Shown: positions 53,070-61,147 of the stretch, piece after piece
Layout of the letters: each line of letters opens with the position of its first letter
How positions within the stretch are numbered: position 1 is the stretch's first letter
NCBI RefSeq assembly: GCF_002794255.1
Contig: NZ_PGGW01000067.1
Coordinates: forward strand, 310,001 to 374,000
DNA from: Streptomyces carminius
GTDB lineage: Bacteria; Actinomycetota; Actinomycetes; Streptomycetales; Streptomycetaceae
Length of the DNA stretch: 64,000 nt
Direction of reading: 5' to 3'
Position numbers and translations under genes: made by a program
Notes under the pieces: generated by a model
Told to the model about the DNA's origin: nothing
The model's database searches: none
What the model saw: the letters and a program-made list of their open reading frames with translations, nothing else

Positions 53070-53705
53070 ATGGCGCAACTCGCCTTATTCCTGAGCGACA
53101 TCGCGGCAGTCAGCCTCCTGGTGTTCGGTTTGTACTTCCCACGCCACCGCAGGAAAGACCTGGTGGTGGCCTACCTCGGGGTGAACGTCGGGGTGCTCGC
53201 GGTGGCCAGCGCGCTGAGTTCGGGGAAGACCGGTGCCGGAATCGGACTTGGCATGGCCCTGTTCGGCGTGCTGTCGATCATCCGGCTGCGTTCGACCGAA
53301 CTGGACCAGCACGAGGTCGCCTACTACTTCTCCGCTCTGGCACTGGGCCTGCTCGGCGGTATGCAGACCACCGAGGTGTGGCGCTCGGCCGTGCTGATGG
53401 GGCTGATCGTGGCGGTGCTCTTCGTGGGCGACCACCCGCGGATGATGCGCAACCACCGCCGCCAGGTGATGGTGCTGGACACCGCGCTGCCCGACCACAC
53501 CGCGCTGGTGGCGTACCTGGAGCAGACCCTGGGAGCCCGGGTCCACTCGGCCGTCGTGCAGCGGGTCGACCTGGTCAACGACACCACCTTGGTGGACGTG
53601 CGCTACCGCTGCGCCCCCGGGCCGCACGCCAAGAACGCCAACACCGCCGCGCACGCCGAGCCGGCCGCCCCCGGCGGCACCACCCCGGTGGCGGTGAGGC
53701 CGTGA
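53070..53705 (+). CDS. DUF4956 membrane protein
   Basis: A 211-residue protein with about four helices (ALFLSDIAAVSLLVFGLYFP, VVAYLGVNVGVLAVASALSS, YYFSALALGLLGGM, SAVLMGLIVAVLFVGDH) and a soluble C-terminal domain. The conserved FGVLSIIRLRSTELDQHEVAYYF is the DUF4956 hallmark. ATG 53070 follows GGAAGGA. Codon 6 (53085-53087) is TTA. It overlaps the VTC gene by four bases. In many bacteria this family travels with VTC and CotH proteins; it is presumably the membrane anchor or channel of that set, an inference. Confidence 0.87.
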   Translation: MAQLALFLSDIAAVSLLVFGLYFPRHRRKDLVVAYLGVNVGVLAVASALSSGKTGAGIGLGMALFGVLSIIRLRSTELDQHEVAYYFSALALGLLGGMQTTEVWRSAVLMGLIVAVLFVGDHPRMMRNHRRQVMVLDTALPDHTALVAYLEQTLGARVHSAVVQRVDLVNDTTLVDVRYRCAPGPHAKNANTAAHAEPAAPGGTTPVAVRP

Positions 53706-54589
53706 GCGCCGGGAACCTGGGCGCCGCGCTGGAGGAACTCCGGCCGATCGGGCTGGAGGAACTCATCGCGTGCGCGTCGCTGCAGACCCGGGTGGACCGC
53801 AAGTACGTACTGCCGGCCGACGTGGCGGAGGAGCTGCTGGGCCGGCTGCCGTCCGGCACCCGGGTCCTGGACATCGACGGCGACCGCAGCTTCGCCTACC
53901 GGTCGCTGTACTTCGACACCCCCGAACTGACCAGCTACCTGCTGACCGCCCACCGGCGCCGCCGCCGGTTCAAGATACGCACCCGCCTCTACGAGCAGTC
54001 CGGTGACTGCTGGCTGGAGGTGAAGGTCCGCGGCAACCGCGGCAGCACCGTCAAGCAGCGCCTGCCCTACGAACCGCGGGACTGGAACACGCTGGGACCG
54101 GGGCGCGACTTCGTCGACGAGATCCTGGCGGAGAACCGCATCGCCGGAAGCCCGCTGTTCGACTACGTCCCCACGCTGACCACCCGGTACCACCGCACGA
54201 CCCTCCACCTTCCGGACACCAACAGCCGGGTCACCATCGACACCGGACTGACCTGGGTGGACGGCGACCGGGAGATGTGCCTGCCGGACACGGTGATCGT
54301 GGAGACCAAGACCGGTTCCACGGCCTCGCACGTCGACCGGCTGCTGTGGCGCAGCCGGTACCGGCCCAGCCGTATCTCCAAGTACGCGACCGGCCTCGCC
54401 GCGCTGCGTCCGCACCTGCCCGACGGGCCCTGGCGGCGCACCCTGCGCCGGCACTTCCCGCCGGACCTCCCGCGGACCGCGCCGGACGCCGGGCCCCGGA
54501 GGGCCGAGGTGCCGGTCACCGGTTCCCCGGACGTGGCGCCCGTGTGCCCGCCACTCCAGGAGCGGCTCGACGCGGTGATGTCCCGCTAG
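53702..54589 (+). CDS. VTC-domain polyphosphate polymerase family protein
   Basis: A 295-residue protein of the triphosphate-tunnel (VTC/CYTH) superfamily. The expected basic and acidic tunnel residues are seen: RVDRKYVLP, YRSLYFDTPEL, RRRRFKIRTRLYE, CWLEVKVRGNRG, VIVETKTGS and the final SKYATGLAAL. Yeast Vtc4 makes polyphosphate from ATP with this domain; bacterial members beside DUF4956 and CotH are not characterised as far as I know. No membrane helix is present, so it is probably cytoplasmic, attached to the DUF4956 protein. GTG 53702 overlaps the upstream stop. Confidence 0.87.
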   Translation: MSAGNLGAALEELRPIGLEELIACASLQTRVDRKYVLPADVAEELLGRLPSGTRVLDIDGDRSFAYRSLYFDTPELTSYLLTAHRRRRRFKIRTRLYEQSGDCWLEVKVRGNRGSTVKQRLPYEPRDWNTLGPGRDFVDEILAENRIAGSPLFDYVPTLTTRYHRTTLHLPDTNSRVTIDTGLTWVDGDREMCLPDTVIVETKTGSTASHVDRLLWRSRYRPSRISKYATGLAALRPHLPDGPWRRTLRRHFPPDLPRTAPDAGPRRAEVPVTGSPDVAPVCPPLQERLDAVMSR

Positions 54590-54706
54590 CGGCCCGCCCG
54601 CAGAACAGACCGCACGCGACTCTCGTTCGACGTGCCGGCAACAGCAGTTCCGTGGCAGTCCGACCGCGTCTGCCTTCATCGTGTTACGGATCGAGGTGCA
54701 ACTCCA

Positions 54707-56518
54707 GTGCACAGAAAAAGGATGAGCGTGGTGGGCTTACTCACCGCGCTGACCGTCGGAGTGACGGGCAGCGCGGCGGTGTACGGTGCCCCCGCGCCGT
54801 CGTCGGCCAAGACCGGAACCGCCGGGCAGACGACGACCGGGACGAGTGACGGGGAGGCCGGGGCCAAGGCCGCGAAGGACGCCGCGGCCATCCGGCAGCA
54901 GCAGGACGAACTGGCCGGGGACATCGACTTCTCGGTGCCCAGCGGCACCTTCCAGGGCCAGGTGTCGGTCACCCTGAGTACCTCCGTGGCGAACGCGCAG
55001 ATCCGGTACACCACCGACGGGACGCTGCCGACGGCCTCCTCCGCGCTGTATTCCGGGGCGCTGAACCTGACCGCCACCACCCAGCTGCGCGCCCAGGCGT
55101 TCGTGAACGGCGCCGCCAGCGGCGAGCCGGGCACGGCCATCTACCTCGCCCGCGCCGCCAACGCCACCACCGCCCACGACCTGCCGGTGCTGGTGCTGGA
55201 CGACTACGGCGCCGGGAAGCCCGGCCGGGACTGGGTGGACACGGCGGCCATGCTGATGGAACCGCAGGGCGGTACCACCTCGCTCGGCGCGACGCCCACA
55301 CTGGCCACCCGGGCCGCCTTCCATCTGCGCGGGCAGTCCTCGTCGAACTTCGAGAAGGCCCCGTACCGGCTGGAGCTGCGGGACAACCAGGACGACGACG
55401 CCGACTACCCGATGCTGGGCATGCCGGCCGAGTCCGACTGGGTGCTGCGCGGACCGTTCCCGGACAAGTCCCTGGTCCGTGACGCCTTCGCCTACACCCT
55501 GGGCCAGGAGCTGGGGCTGAAGGCCCCGCGCCACCGGTTCGTCGAGGTGTACACCAACCTGGACGGCGGCACGCTGGGATCCGAGGACTATCAGGGCGTC
55601 TACCTGCTCGACGAGACCATCAAGAACCAGAAGGACCGGCTGGACCTGAAGCAGCTCGACGAGGAGGACACCAGCCTCCCGGAGATCAGCGGCGGCTACA
55701 TCTTCAAGTTCGACGCCTTCGCGGCCGAGGAACCCAAGCTGGTGTGCACCGGCGCGGCCGCCACCTGCTGGAACGACCTGGAGGTCGTGGACCCGGAGCC
55801 GCTCAACTCCCAGCAGCAGCAGTGGCTGACCCAGTACGTCCAGAAGTTCCACGACTCGCTGCGCAGCGCCAACCCCTCCGACCCGCAGACCGGCTACCCG
55901 GCGTACATCGACGTCGACTCCTTCGTCAACCAGATCATCCTCAACGAGCTGGCCCGCCAGGGAGACGGCTACATCCGCAGCCAGTACTTCCACAAGGACC
56001 GGGACGGGAAGATCTTCACCGGCCCGCTGTGGGACTACGACATCGGCTTCGGAGCCGTCCCCGGGGCCGACGCGATCGAGGGCTGGCAGTTCCGGCCGTT
56101 CTCGTTCCCCGGCATGCCGCCCACCACCGACTGGTTCCTGCGGCTGATGGAACAGCCGGAGTTCCAGCAGCGGGTCAGGACGCGGTGGCAGGAACTGCGC
56201 CAGGGCGTGCTCTCCGACGCGCAGCTGCGGGCGCGGGTCAGCCGGCTGGCCTCGCCGCTGACCAACGCAGCGCAGCGGAACTTCACCAAGTGGCCCAACC
56301 TCAACAGCCGCATGGTCGGCGGGTTCCAGACCAAGACCTCCCAGACCTGGCAGCAGCAGCTGACGATCCTGCAGGACTGGCTGGTGCAGCGGGCCGCCTG
56401 GATCGACTCCTCCGGGTGGGACCCCAGCATCAACCCCAACCCGGGATGGCCGCCGCAGCCCGGCAAGGAGGAACTGCTCAAGGTCATGCCGGACCTCAAG
56501 GGGCGCGAACTGTCCTGA
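54707..56518 (+). CDS. Secreted CotH kinase-like protein 1 (TTA-containing)
   Basis: A 603-residue exported protein. The signal is HRKRMSVVGLLTALTVGVTG with cleavage near YGAPA. A chitobiase-C-like beta domain follows (DIDFSVPSGTFQGQVSVTLS, IRYTTDGTLPTASSALYSG), then the CotH domain: FHLRGQSSSNFEKAPYRLEL, DWVLRGPFPDKSLVRDAFAY, DYQGVYLLDETIKNQKDRL, and the metal-binding GPLWDYDIGFG. CotH of Bacillus phosphorylates spore coat proteins. GTG 54707 was chosen by analogy with the paralogue; ATG 54722 is possible. Codon 11 (54737-54739) is TTA. It is 117 bases after the VTC gene. Confidence 0.87.
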   Translation: MHRKRMSVVGLLTALTVGVTGSAAVYGAPAPSSAKTGTAGQTTTGTSDGEAGAKAAKDAAAIRQQQDELAGDIDFSVPSGTFQGQVSVTLSTSVANAQIRYTTDGTLPTASSALYSGALNLTATTQLRAQAFVNGAASGEPGTAIYLARAANATTAHDLPVLVLDDYGAGKPGRDWVDTAAMLMEPQGGTTSLGATPTLATRAAFHLRGQSSSNFEKAPYRLELRDNQDDDADYPMLGMPAESDWVLRGPFPDKSLVRDAFAYTLGQELGLKAPRHRFVEVYTNLDGGTLGSEDYQGVYLLDETIKNQKDRLDLKQLDEEDTSLPEISGGYIFKFDAFAAEEPKLVCTGAAATCWNDLEVVDPEPLNSQQQQWLTQYVQKFHDSLRSANPSDPQTGYPAYIDVDSFVNQIILNELARQGDGYIRSQYFHKDRDGKIFTGPLWDYDIGFGAVPGADAIEGWQFRPFSFPGMPPTTDWFLRLMEQPEFQQRVRTRWQELRQGVLSDAQLRARVSRLASPLTNAAQRNFTKWPNLNSRMVGGFQTKTSQTWQQQLTILQDWLVQRAAWIDSSGWDPSINPNPGWPPQPGKEELLKVMPDLKGRELS

Positions 56519-56680
56519 GCCGGGGCCGGCGGCCCGTCCGCCGCGCACCGGCCGTACGCCGGGCCGGCCCGTCCCACCGGGCCGGCCCGGCGCCGGTCTT
56601 TCCGGCCCGGCGCTCCCGCCGGCTCCTTCCTTTTTCCAGCCGCTCCTTCCTCCGTCCTCCTCACCGATTGGGGTACCGCC

Positions 56681-58372
56681 GTGGTGCGCAGGAGAAGAAC
56701 GAACGCGGTGGGCTTGCTCACCGCACTGGTCATCGTCATGACGGGCAGTGCGGCGGCGCACGGCGCCCCCGTGCCGCCGGGCCCGGCCGCGACCGCCGAA
56801 CGGACCGGGCAGAGCACCGTGCGGGACACCGGGAAGGAGGAGAGCGGAAACCAGCTGACCGGGGACATCGACTTCTCGGTGCCCAGCGGCACCTTCCAGG
56901 ACGAGCTGACGGTGGCACTGGGCACCTCCGTGTCCGGCGCCGAGATCCGGTACACCACCGACGGGACGCTGCCCACGGCCTCCTCGCCCCTGTACTCCGG
57001 GGCGCTGGACCTGACCGCCACCACCCAGTTGCGCGCCCAGGCCTTCGTGAACGGCGCGGCCGGCGGCGAGCCGGGCACGGCGCTGTACGTCGCCCGCTCG
57101 TTCGATGCCGCGCACGATCTGCCGCTGCTGGTCATGGACGCGTACGGCGCGGGCAAGCCCGGCCGCGAGTACGCGGACGCCGCCGCACTGCTGATGGAAC
57201 CGGAGTCCGGCACCGCCTCGCTCTCCACCGCCCCCGCGCTGGCCACCCGGGCCGGATTCCATCTGCGCGGGCAGTCCTCGGCCATGTTCGAGAAGGCCCC
57301 GTACCGGCTGGAGTGGTGGGACAACCACGACGAGGACGCCGACCACCCCGTGCTGGGCATGCCGGCCGACTCCGACTGGGTGCTGCGCGGACCGTTCGCG
57401 GACAAGTCCCTGATCCGCACCGCGCTCATGTACGAGCTGGGCCGGAAGACGGGCATGCGGGTACCGCGCCACCGGTTCGTCGAGGTGTACCTGAACTCGG
57501 ACGGCGGCCCGCTGGAGGCCGCCGACTACCAGGGCGTCTACATGATCACCGAGACCATCAAGAACCAGAAGGACCGGCTGGACCTGAAGGAGCTCGGCGA
57601 GGAGGACATCAGCGAACCGGCCGTCACAGGCGGTTACATCTTCAAGTTCGAGTGGTTCGCCGCCGAGGAGCCGACCCTGACGTGCACCGGGGAGGCCGCC
57701 ACCTGCTGGCGCGACCTGGAGGTCGCCGAACCCTCACAGCTCCGGCCCGAGCAGGAGGAGTGGCTGACCGGGTACGTCCAGAAGTTCCACGACTCGCTGC
57801 GCGGCGCGTCCCCGTCAGATCCGCAGACCGGCTATCCGGCTTACATCGACGTCGACTCGTTCGTCGACCAGGTCATCCTCAACGAGCTGAGCCGCGAGAT
57901 GGACGCCTACATCCGCAGCCAGTACTTCCACAAGGACCGGGAGGGGAAGATCTTCGCCGGGCCGCTGTGGGACTACAACCTCACCTTCGGCACCGGCGGG
58001 TACTTCGGGAACCAACTGGTCGAGGGCTGGCAGTTTGAGCAGACCCGGCAGTCGCCCGCCAACGACTGGTTCATCCGGCTGATGGACGACCCGTCGTTCG
58101 TCCAGCGGGTCGACGAGCGCTGGCGGGAGCTGCGCGCGGGCGCCCTGTCCGACGGCTCCCTGACGGCCCTGGTCGACGGGCTGGCCGCGCCGCTGACCGA
58201 CGCCGCCGGGCGCAACTTCACCAGGTGGCCCAACCTCGGCAGCCGCATGGTCGGCCCGTTCGTCACCCCGACCGCCGACACCTGGCAGGGGCAGGTGGAC
58301 CAGCTGCGCGACTGGATGCTGCGGCGCGCCGCCTGGCTGGACTCCTCCGGCTGGCGGCCCGACGCGGGCTGA
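56681..58372 (+). CDS. Secreted CotH kinase-like protein 2
   Basis: A 563-residue paralogue of the previous protein with the same order: signal (RRRRTNAVGLLTALVIVMTG), chitobiase-C-like domain (IRYTTDGTLPTASSPLYSG) and CotH domain (FHLRGQSSAMFEKAPYRLEW, DWVLRGPFADKSLIRTALMY, DYQGVYMITETIKNQKDRL). The metal motif reads GPLWDYNLTFG, with Asn where the first copy has Asp. The leucine codon that is TTA in copy 1 is TTG here, so bldA dependence differs. The pair clearly arose by tandem duplication. GTG 56681 or GTG 56684 may start it. Confidence 0.86.
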   Translation: MVRRRRTNAVGLLTALVIVMTGSAAAHGAPVPPGPAATAERTGQSTVRDTGKEESGNQLTGDIDFSVPSGTFQDELTVALGTSVSGAEIRYTTDGTLPTASSPLYSGALDLTATTQLRAQAFVNGAAGGEPGTALYVARSFDAAHDLPLLVMDAYGAGKPGREYADAAALLMEPESGTASLSTAPALATRAGFHLRGQSSAMFEKAPYRLEWWDNHDEDADHPVLGMPADSDWVLRGPFADKSLIRTALMYELGRKTGMRVPRHRFVEVYLNSDGGPLEAADYQGVYMITETIKNQKDRLDLKELGEEDISEPAVTGGYIFKFEWFAAEEPTLTCTGEAATCWRDLEVAEPSQLRPEQEEWLTGYVQKFHDSLRGASPSDPQTGYPAYIDVDSFVDQVILNELSREMDAYIRSQYFHKDREGKIFAGPLWDYNLTFGTGGYFGNQLVEGWQFEQTRQSPANDWFIRLMDDPSFVQRVDERWRELRAGALSDGSLTALVDGLAAPLTDAAGRNFTRWPNLGSRMVGPFVTPTADTWQGQVDQLRDWMLRRAAWLDSSGWRPDAG

Positions 58373-58389
58373 GGACCGGAGACCCGGAC

Positions 58390-58430
58390 CCCGGCCGGCC
58401 GTCCCCGGACAACGGGGACGGCCGGCCGGG
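58390..58430. terminator. Bidirectional terminator after CotH 2
   Basis: A perfect 18-bp stem (CCCGGCCGGCCGTCCCCG at 58390-58407 with 58413-58430), loop GACAA, between the convergent CotH 2 and peptidase-like genes. Confidence 0.85.
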
Positions 58431-58462
58431 CATCCGCCCGGATCAGCGGTGATCCGCCCGGG

Positions 58463-59770
58463 TCAGCGCGGTGCGTCCGCGGCGGCCCCGACCACCTCCC
58501 GCACCTGGGCGGTGATGTCGAGCCGGTTGCGGACGAACACCTCGTCGGTGATCTCCCCGGTGTCCGGGAAGGTGTTGCCCGGGCCGAACTCCAGGACGGG
58601 GGTGTGCAGATGGCCGCCCGGCAGGGCCGGGTCCAGCGCGTCGCGCAGCAGGGTGGCCCGGTAGGCGATCTCGTTGGAGAGGTAGTCGCCGCCCGAGCCC
58701 TCCCGGGCGGTCGAACCCGGGGTGGGTCCGTCGGGCCGCGGTACGGGGGTGGTGGCGCCCGCCGGGATCTCCCTCACGAACGTGTTGTCGAACACCGGGA
58801 ACGGGCCGGTGCCGGCCTCGATGATCCGCCGGTACGGGAGCGTGGTCACCGTCCACTGCGGCTGCGGGTCGACGGTGGGCACGTCGCCGGGTACGGGGAC
58901 GGTGCCGGTGTCCGACTCCCGGACGTTGTCCAGTGCGCCGCCGCGCCAGGCCCCGTTGAAGCGCTCCAGGTCGAACTGGCCGGGCCGGCCCTGGCTGACG
59001 GTGAGGAACAGGTCCGCCTGCCGCGGGCCGGGCGTGAAGTGCGGCAGCAGCGTCCGCTCCACCGTTCCCTCGGCGAAGTCCGCCCAGCGCACCGGGAAGA
59101 CGGCGGTCTCCACGCGGACCGGGCCCGAGGGGGTGGTGAGCACGGTGCCGTCCAGGGCGAGCGCGGCGGCTCCCGACGGGTTGCTCCGGCGGATGTCGCC
59201 GTCGAGCTGGAAGGGGTCGAAGCCGGTGACCACGGCGCGCCGCACACCGTCGTCCGCGGGGAAGTCCAGGGAGTCCTGGCCCCGGGAGGCGCGCTCGAGC
59301 CGGGCGAGGAGGTCCGCTCGTCCGGCCGCGTCCAGCGGGAACGCCGGCTGCCACTGGCGGACCGCCCTGGTCATGCCGAGCCGGGCCCAGTACAGCGGCC
59401 GGTCGTCGTCCGGGCTCAGCTCCGCCGCCTGGTCACCGCGTCCCTGTGCCCGGTCCACGGCGCGCCGCCACAGTTCCCGTCCGGCGCGGCCGGCCAGCTC
59501 CCGGGCCTCCTCCGCGGTGGCCGTGTCCGCCAGGGCGCGGGCGAACTCCGGCGCCACGTCGTCGAATCCGGCGCGCCGCAGGATCTCGCCCGGTACCGGG
59601 CCCGCCGACAGCCGCGCCTCCTCGACGGTGGGTTCGGCGGCGGCGCCGGAGGCGGCCGGAGCGGCTGAGGCGGTGGGAAAGGTGAGGGCGCAGGCGAGCA
59701 GGACGGTGCTCAGGGCGTACAGGCGGGTGCGCGTACGTGGTCCGGTACGTGGTTCGGTGGGGGGTCTCAC
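58463..59770 (-). CDS. Secreted pyroglutamyl-peptidase-like protein
   Basis: A 435-residue exported protein. The signal is RTRLYALSTVLLACALTFPT with cleavage near ASAAP. Residues about 150-430 resemble the pyrrolidone carboxyl peptidase (C15) fold (AVVTGFDPFQLDGDIRRSNP, VETAVFPVRWADFAEGTVER, SNEIAYRATLL). The usual catalytic Cys motif (CNxxxY) reads SNEIAY here, so Ser replaces Cys; the His region is also unclear (GGHLHTPVLE). It may be inactive or use Ser. Streptomyces has such proteins annotated as pyroglutamyl peptidase. GTG 59770 follows GGAAGGA. Confidence 0.8.
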   Translation of the reverse strand: MRPPTEPRTGPRTRTRLYALSTVLLACALTFPTASAAPAASGAAAEPTVEEARLSAGPVPGEILRRAGFDDVAPEFARALADTATAEEARELAGRAGRELWRRAVDRAQGRGDQAAELSPDDDRPLYWARLGMTRAVRQWQPAFPLDAAGRADLLARLERASRGQDSLDFPADDGVRRAVVTGFDPFQLDGDIRRSNPSGAAALALDGTVLTTPSGPVRVETAVFPVRWADFAEGTVERTLLPHFTPGPRQADLFLTVSQGRPGQFDLERFNGAWRGGALDNVRESDTGTVPVPGDVPTVDPQPQWTVTTLPYRRIIEAGTGPFPVFDNTFVREIPAGATTPVPRPDGPTPGSTAREGSGGDYLSNEIAYRATLLRDALDPALPGGHLHTPVLEFGPGNTFPDTGEITDEVFVRNRLDITAQVREVVGAAADAPR

Positions 59771-60369
59771 GGGGTCCTTCCGTTCGGTCGGTGCCCGGCC
59801 GGTCGCCGAGGCGACTGTACGAGCATGCTGACCGGTCACCGGGACGGTTCCAAGAGGCACCCGGGCACCCGGGCGGGAAGGCGGTACGGACCGCTCAGCG
59901 ACCCGCCGGGCCACCGGGCGCGGATCCGGTGCCGGACACCCGGCGCCCGACGCGGCGGCGGACCCCGGTGCGCCGGGCCGGGGCGGGGGAGACGGCGGCA
60001 CGGGTACGCACGGGTACCGAGTACCGGGGCCGTCGGCCGGGGCCGGCCGCTTTCGGCGGAACCCCAGGTCCCGGGAGTACGGTGGGAGACAGGAGCCGGA
60101 CGCGCGCCGACGCCGAGGAGGTGCCGTCGATGCCCGAAGCAGCTCCCGAAACGATGCCCGGCACGTCGTCCGGGCGCCCCGCCCCCCGGGCCGGGAGTGC
60201 GCCCGGTCCCGGCCCGCACCCCCGTCGAAGACCTCCCGCGGCGCCGGTCCCCGGGGCCACGGATCAGGTCCGGCCCTGTCCGGCCCGCTTCCGGTCCCGG
60301 CGCCCCGCGCACCCGGCGCCGCACCGGCACTCCGCACACCCACGGCAGGATCACGACAGGGAGCAGACG
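59771..60369. other. Intergenic region before DUF1876
   Basis: 599 bases. A frame in phase with DUF1876 is open from an ATG at 60130 (PEAAPETMPGTSSGRPAPRA) but is Pro/Arg-rich and not family-like, so it is left out. GGGGCCGTCGGCCGGGGCC near 60022-60040 is a possible regulator site. Nothing else is seen. Confidence 0.5.
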
Positions 60370-60627
60370 ATGCCCCGGCACACCCAGGACTGGGAGGTCG
60401 GCCTCCACCTCTTCGAGGACGGAACGACGACGAAGGCGCACGCGGTACTGGACATCGGGAACACGGCGGTCACCGGACAGGGCACCGCGCGGCGCAACCC
60501 GCACGACAGGGACATACCGGAGATCGGTGACGAGCTCGCGGCGGGACGGGCGATGAACGACCTGGCCCACAAGCTGCTGAGCATCGCGCGGACCGACATC
60601 GAGGGCATCTCCCGCCCCGGCCCCTGA
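60370..60627 (+). CDS. DUF1876-family protein (dormancy/stress associated)
   Basis: An 85-residue protein: WEVGLHLFEDGTTTKAHAVL, GTARRNPHDRDIPEIGDELA and ALNDLAHKLL-like MNDLAHKLLSIARTDIEG. This is the DUF1876 fold, resembling a small double-stranded-RNA-binding-like alpha/beta domain. Relatives in mycobacteria and Streptomyces belong to hypoxia/dormancy regulons. ATG 60370 follows GGGAGCA. The DosS-like kinase 520 bases downstream fits this. Confidence 0.88.
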   Translation: MPRHTQDWEVGLHLFEDGTTTKAHAVLDIGNTAVTGQGTARRNPHDRDIPEIGDELAAGRAMNDLAHKLLSIARTDIEGISRPGP

Positions 60628-61147
60628 CCCGACCGGACCGGACCCGGCCCACACCGTCCGGGCCCCGGACGTACCGCACCGGCCCGCGAGCGGCGGCCGG
60701 GTGCGCGGAGCCGGGGCGGCGGTTCGGACCCGCCGCCCCGGCTCCCGGTGTCCACGCCCCTCCCGGGTGCACGACCCGTGAACGATGTCGGGGAGGACCC
60801 CCCGCTTCTCGCGGGTCCTGATTGCGCGGTGCGCGGTTTCTCCCCGCTTCTCCGCGTCTCTCGTACCGGTCCTCCCCGGTGACTCCAGCAAACCCGAACG
60901 CGTCCGTCCGGCACAGGGTCGACGGTCCCGGCCGACGGGACCGAACGGCCCGGGCCGTCCCGGGCCGGGGACGGGTGCCGGGCCGGAACGCAGACCGGGG
61001 CATTCCGGCCGGGGCGCCCCGTCGCGGCGCCGTCACCGCCCGCGATCATGCCCCTCAGCAGGGAATTCCGTCCTTCGCGGGGCAGCGGAGCCGTGCGGCG
61101 AACGGCTACCGTGGGAGCGTCGACGAGCCGACCGAGGGACAGGTGGC
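60628..61147. other. Intergenic region before the histidine kinase
   Basis: 520 bases without a supported gene. It contains GGGACCGAACGGCCC at 60937-60951, a candidate DevR/OsdR-like box, listed separately. The kinase promoter should be here. Confidence 0.55.
60937..60951. promoter_or_regulatory. Candidate DevR/OsdR-like box
   Basis: GGGACCGAACGGCCC is an imperfect palindrome resembling the GGGAC..GTCCC-type boxes bound by DevR-type regulators. A related GGGACCATCGGCAC stands, on the minus strand, upstream of the nitroreductase (63908-63921). The assignment is a guess from similarity of the two and the gene context. Confidence 0.4.
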
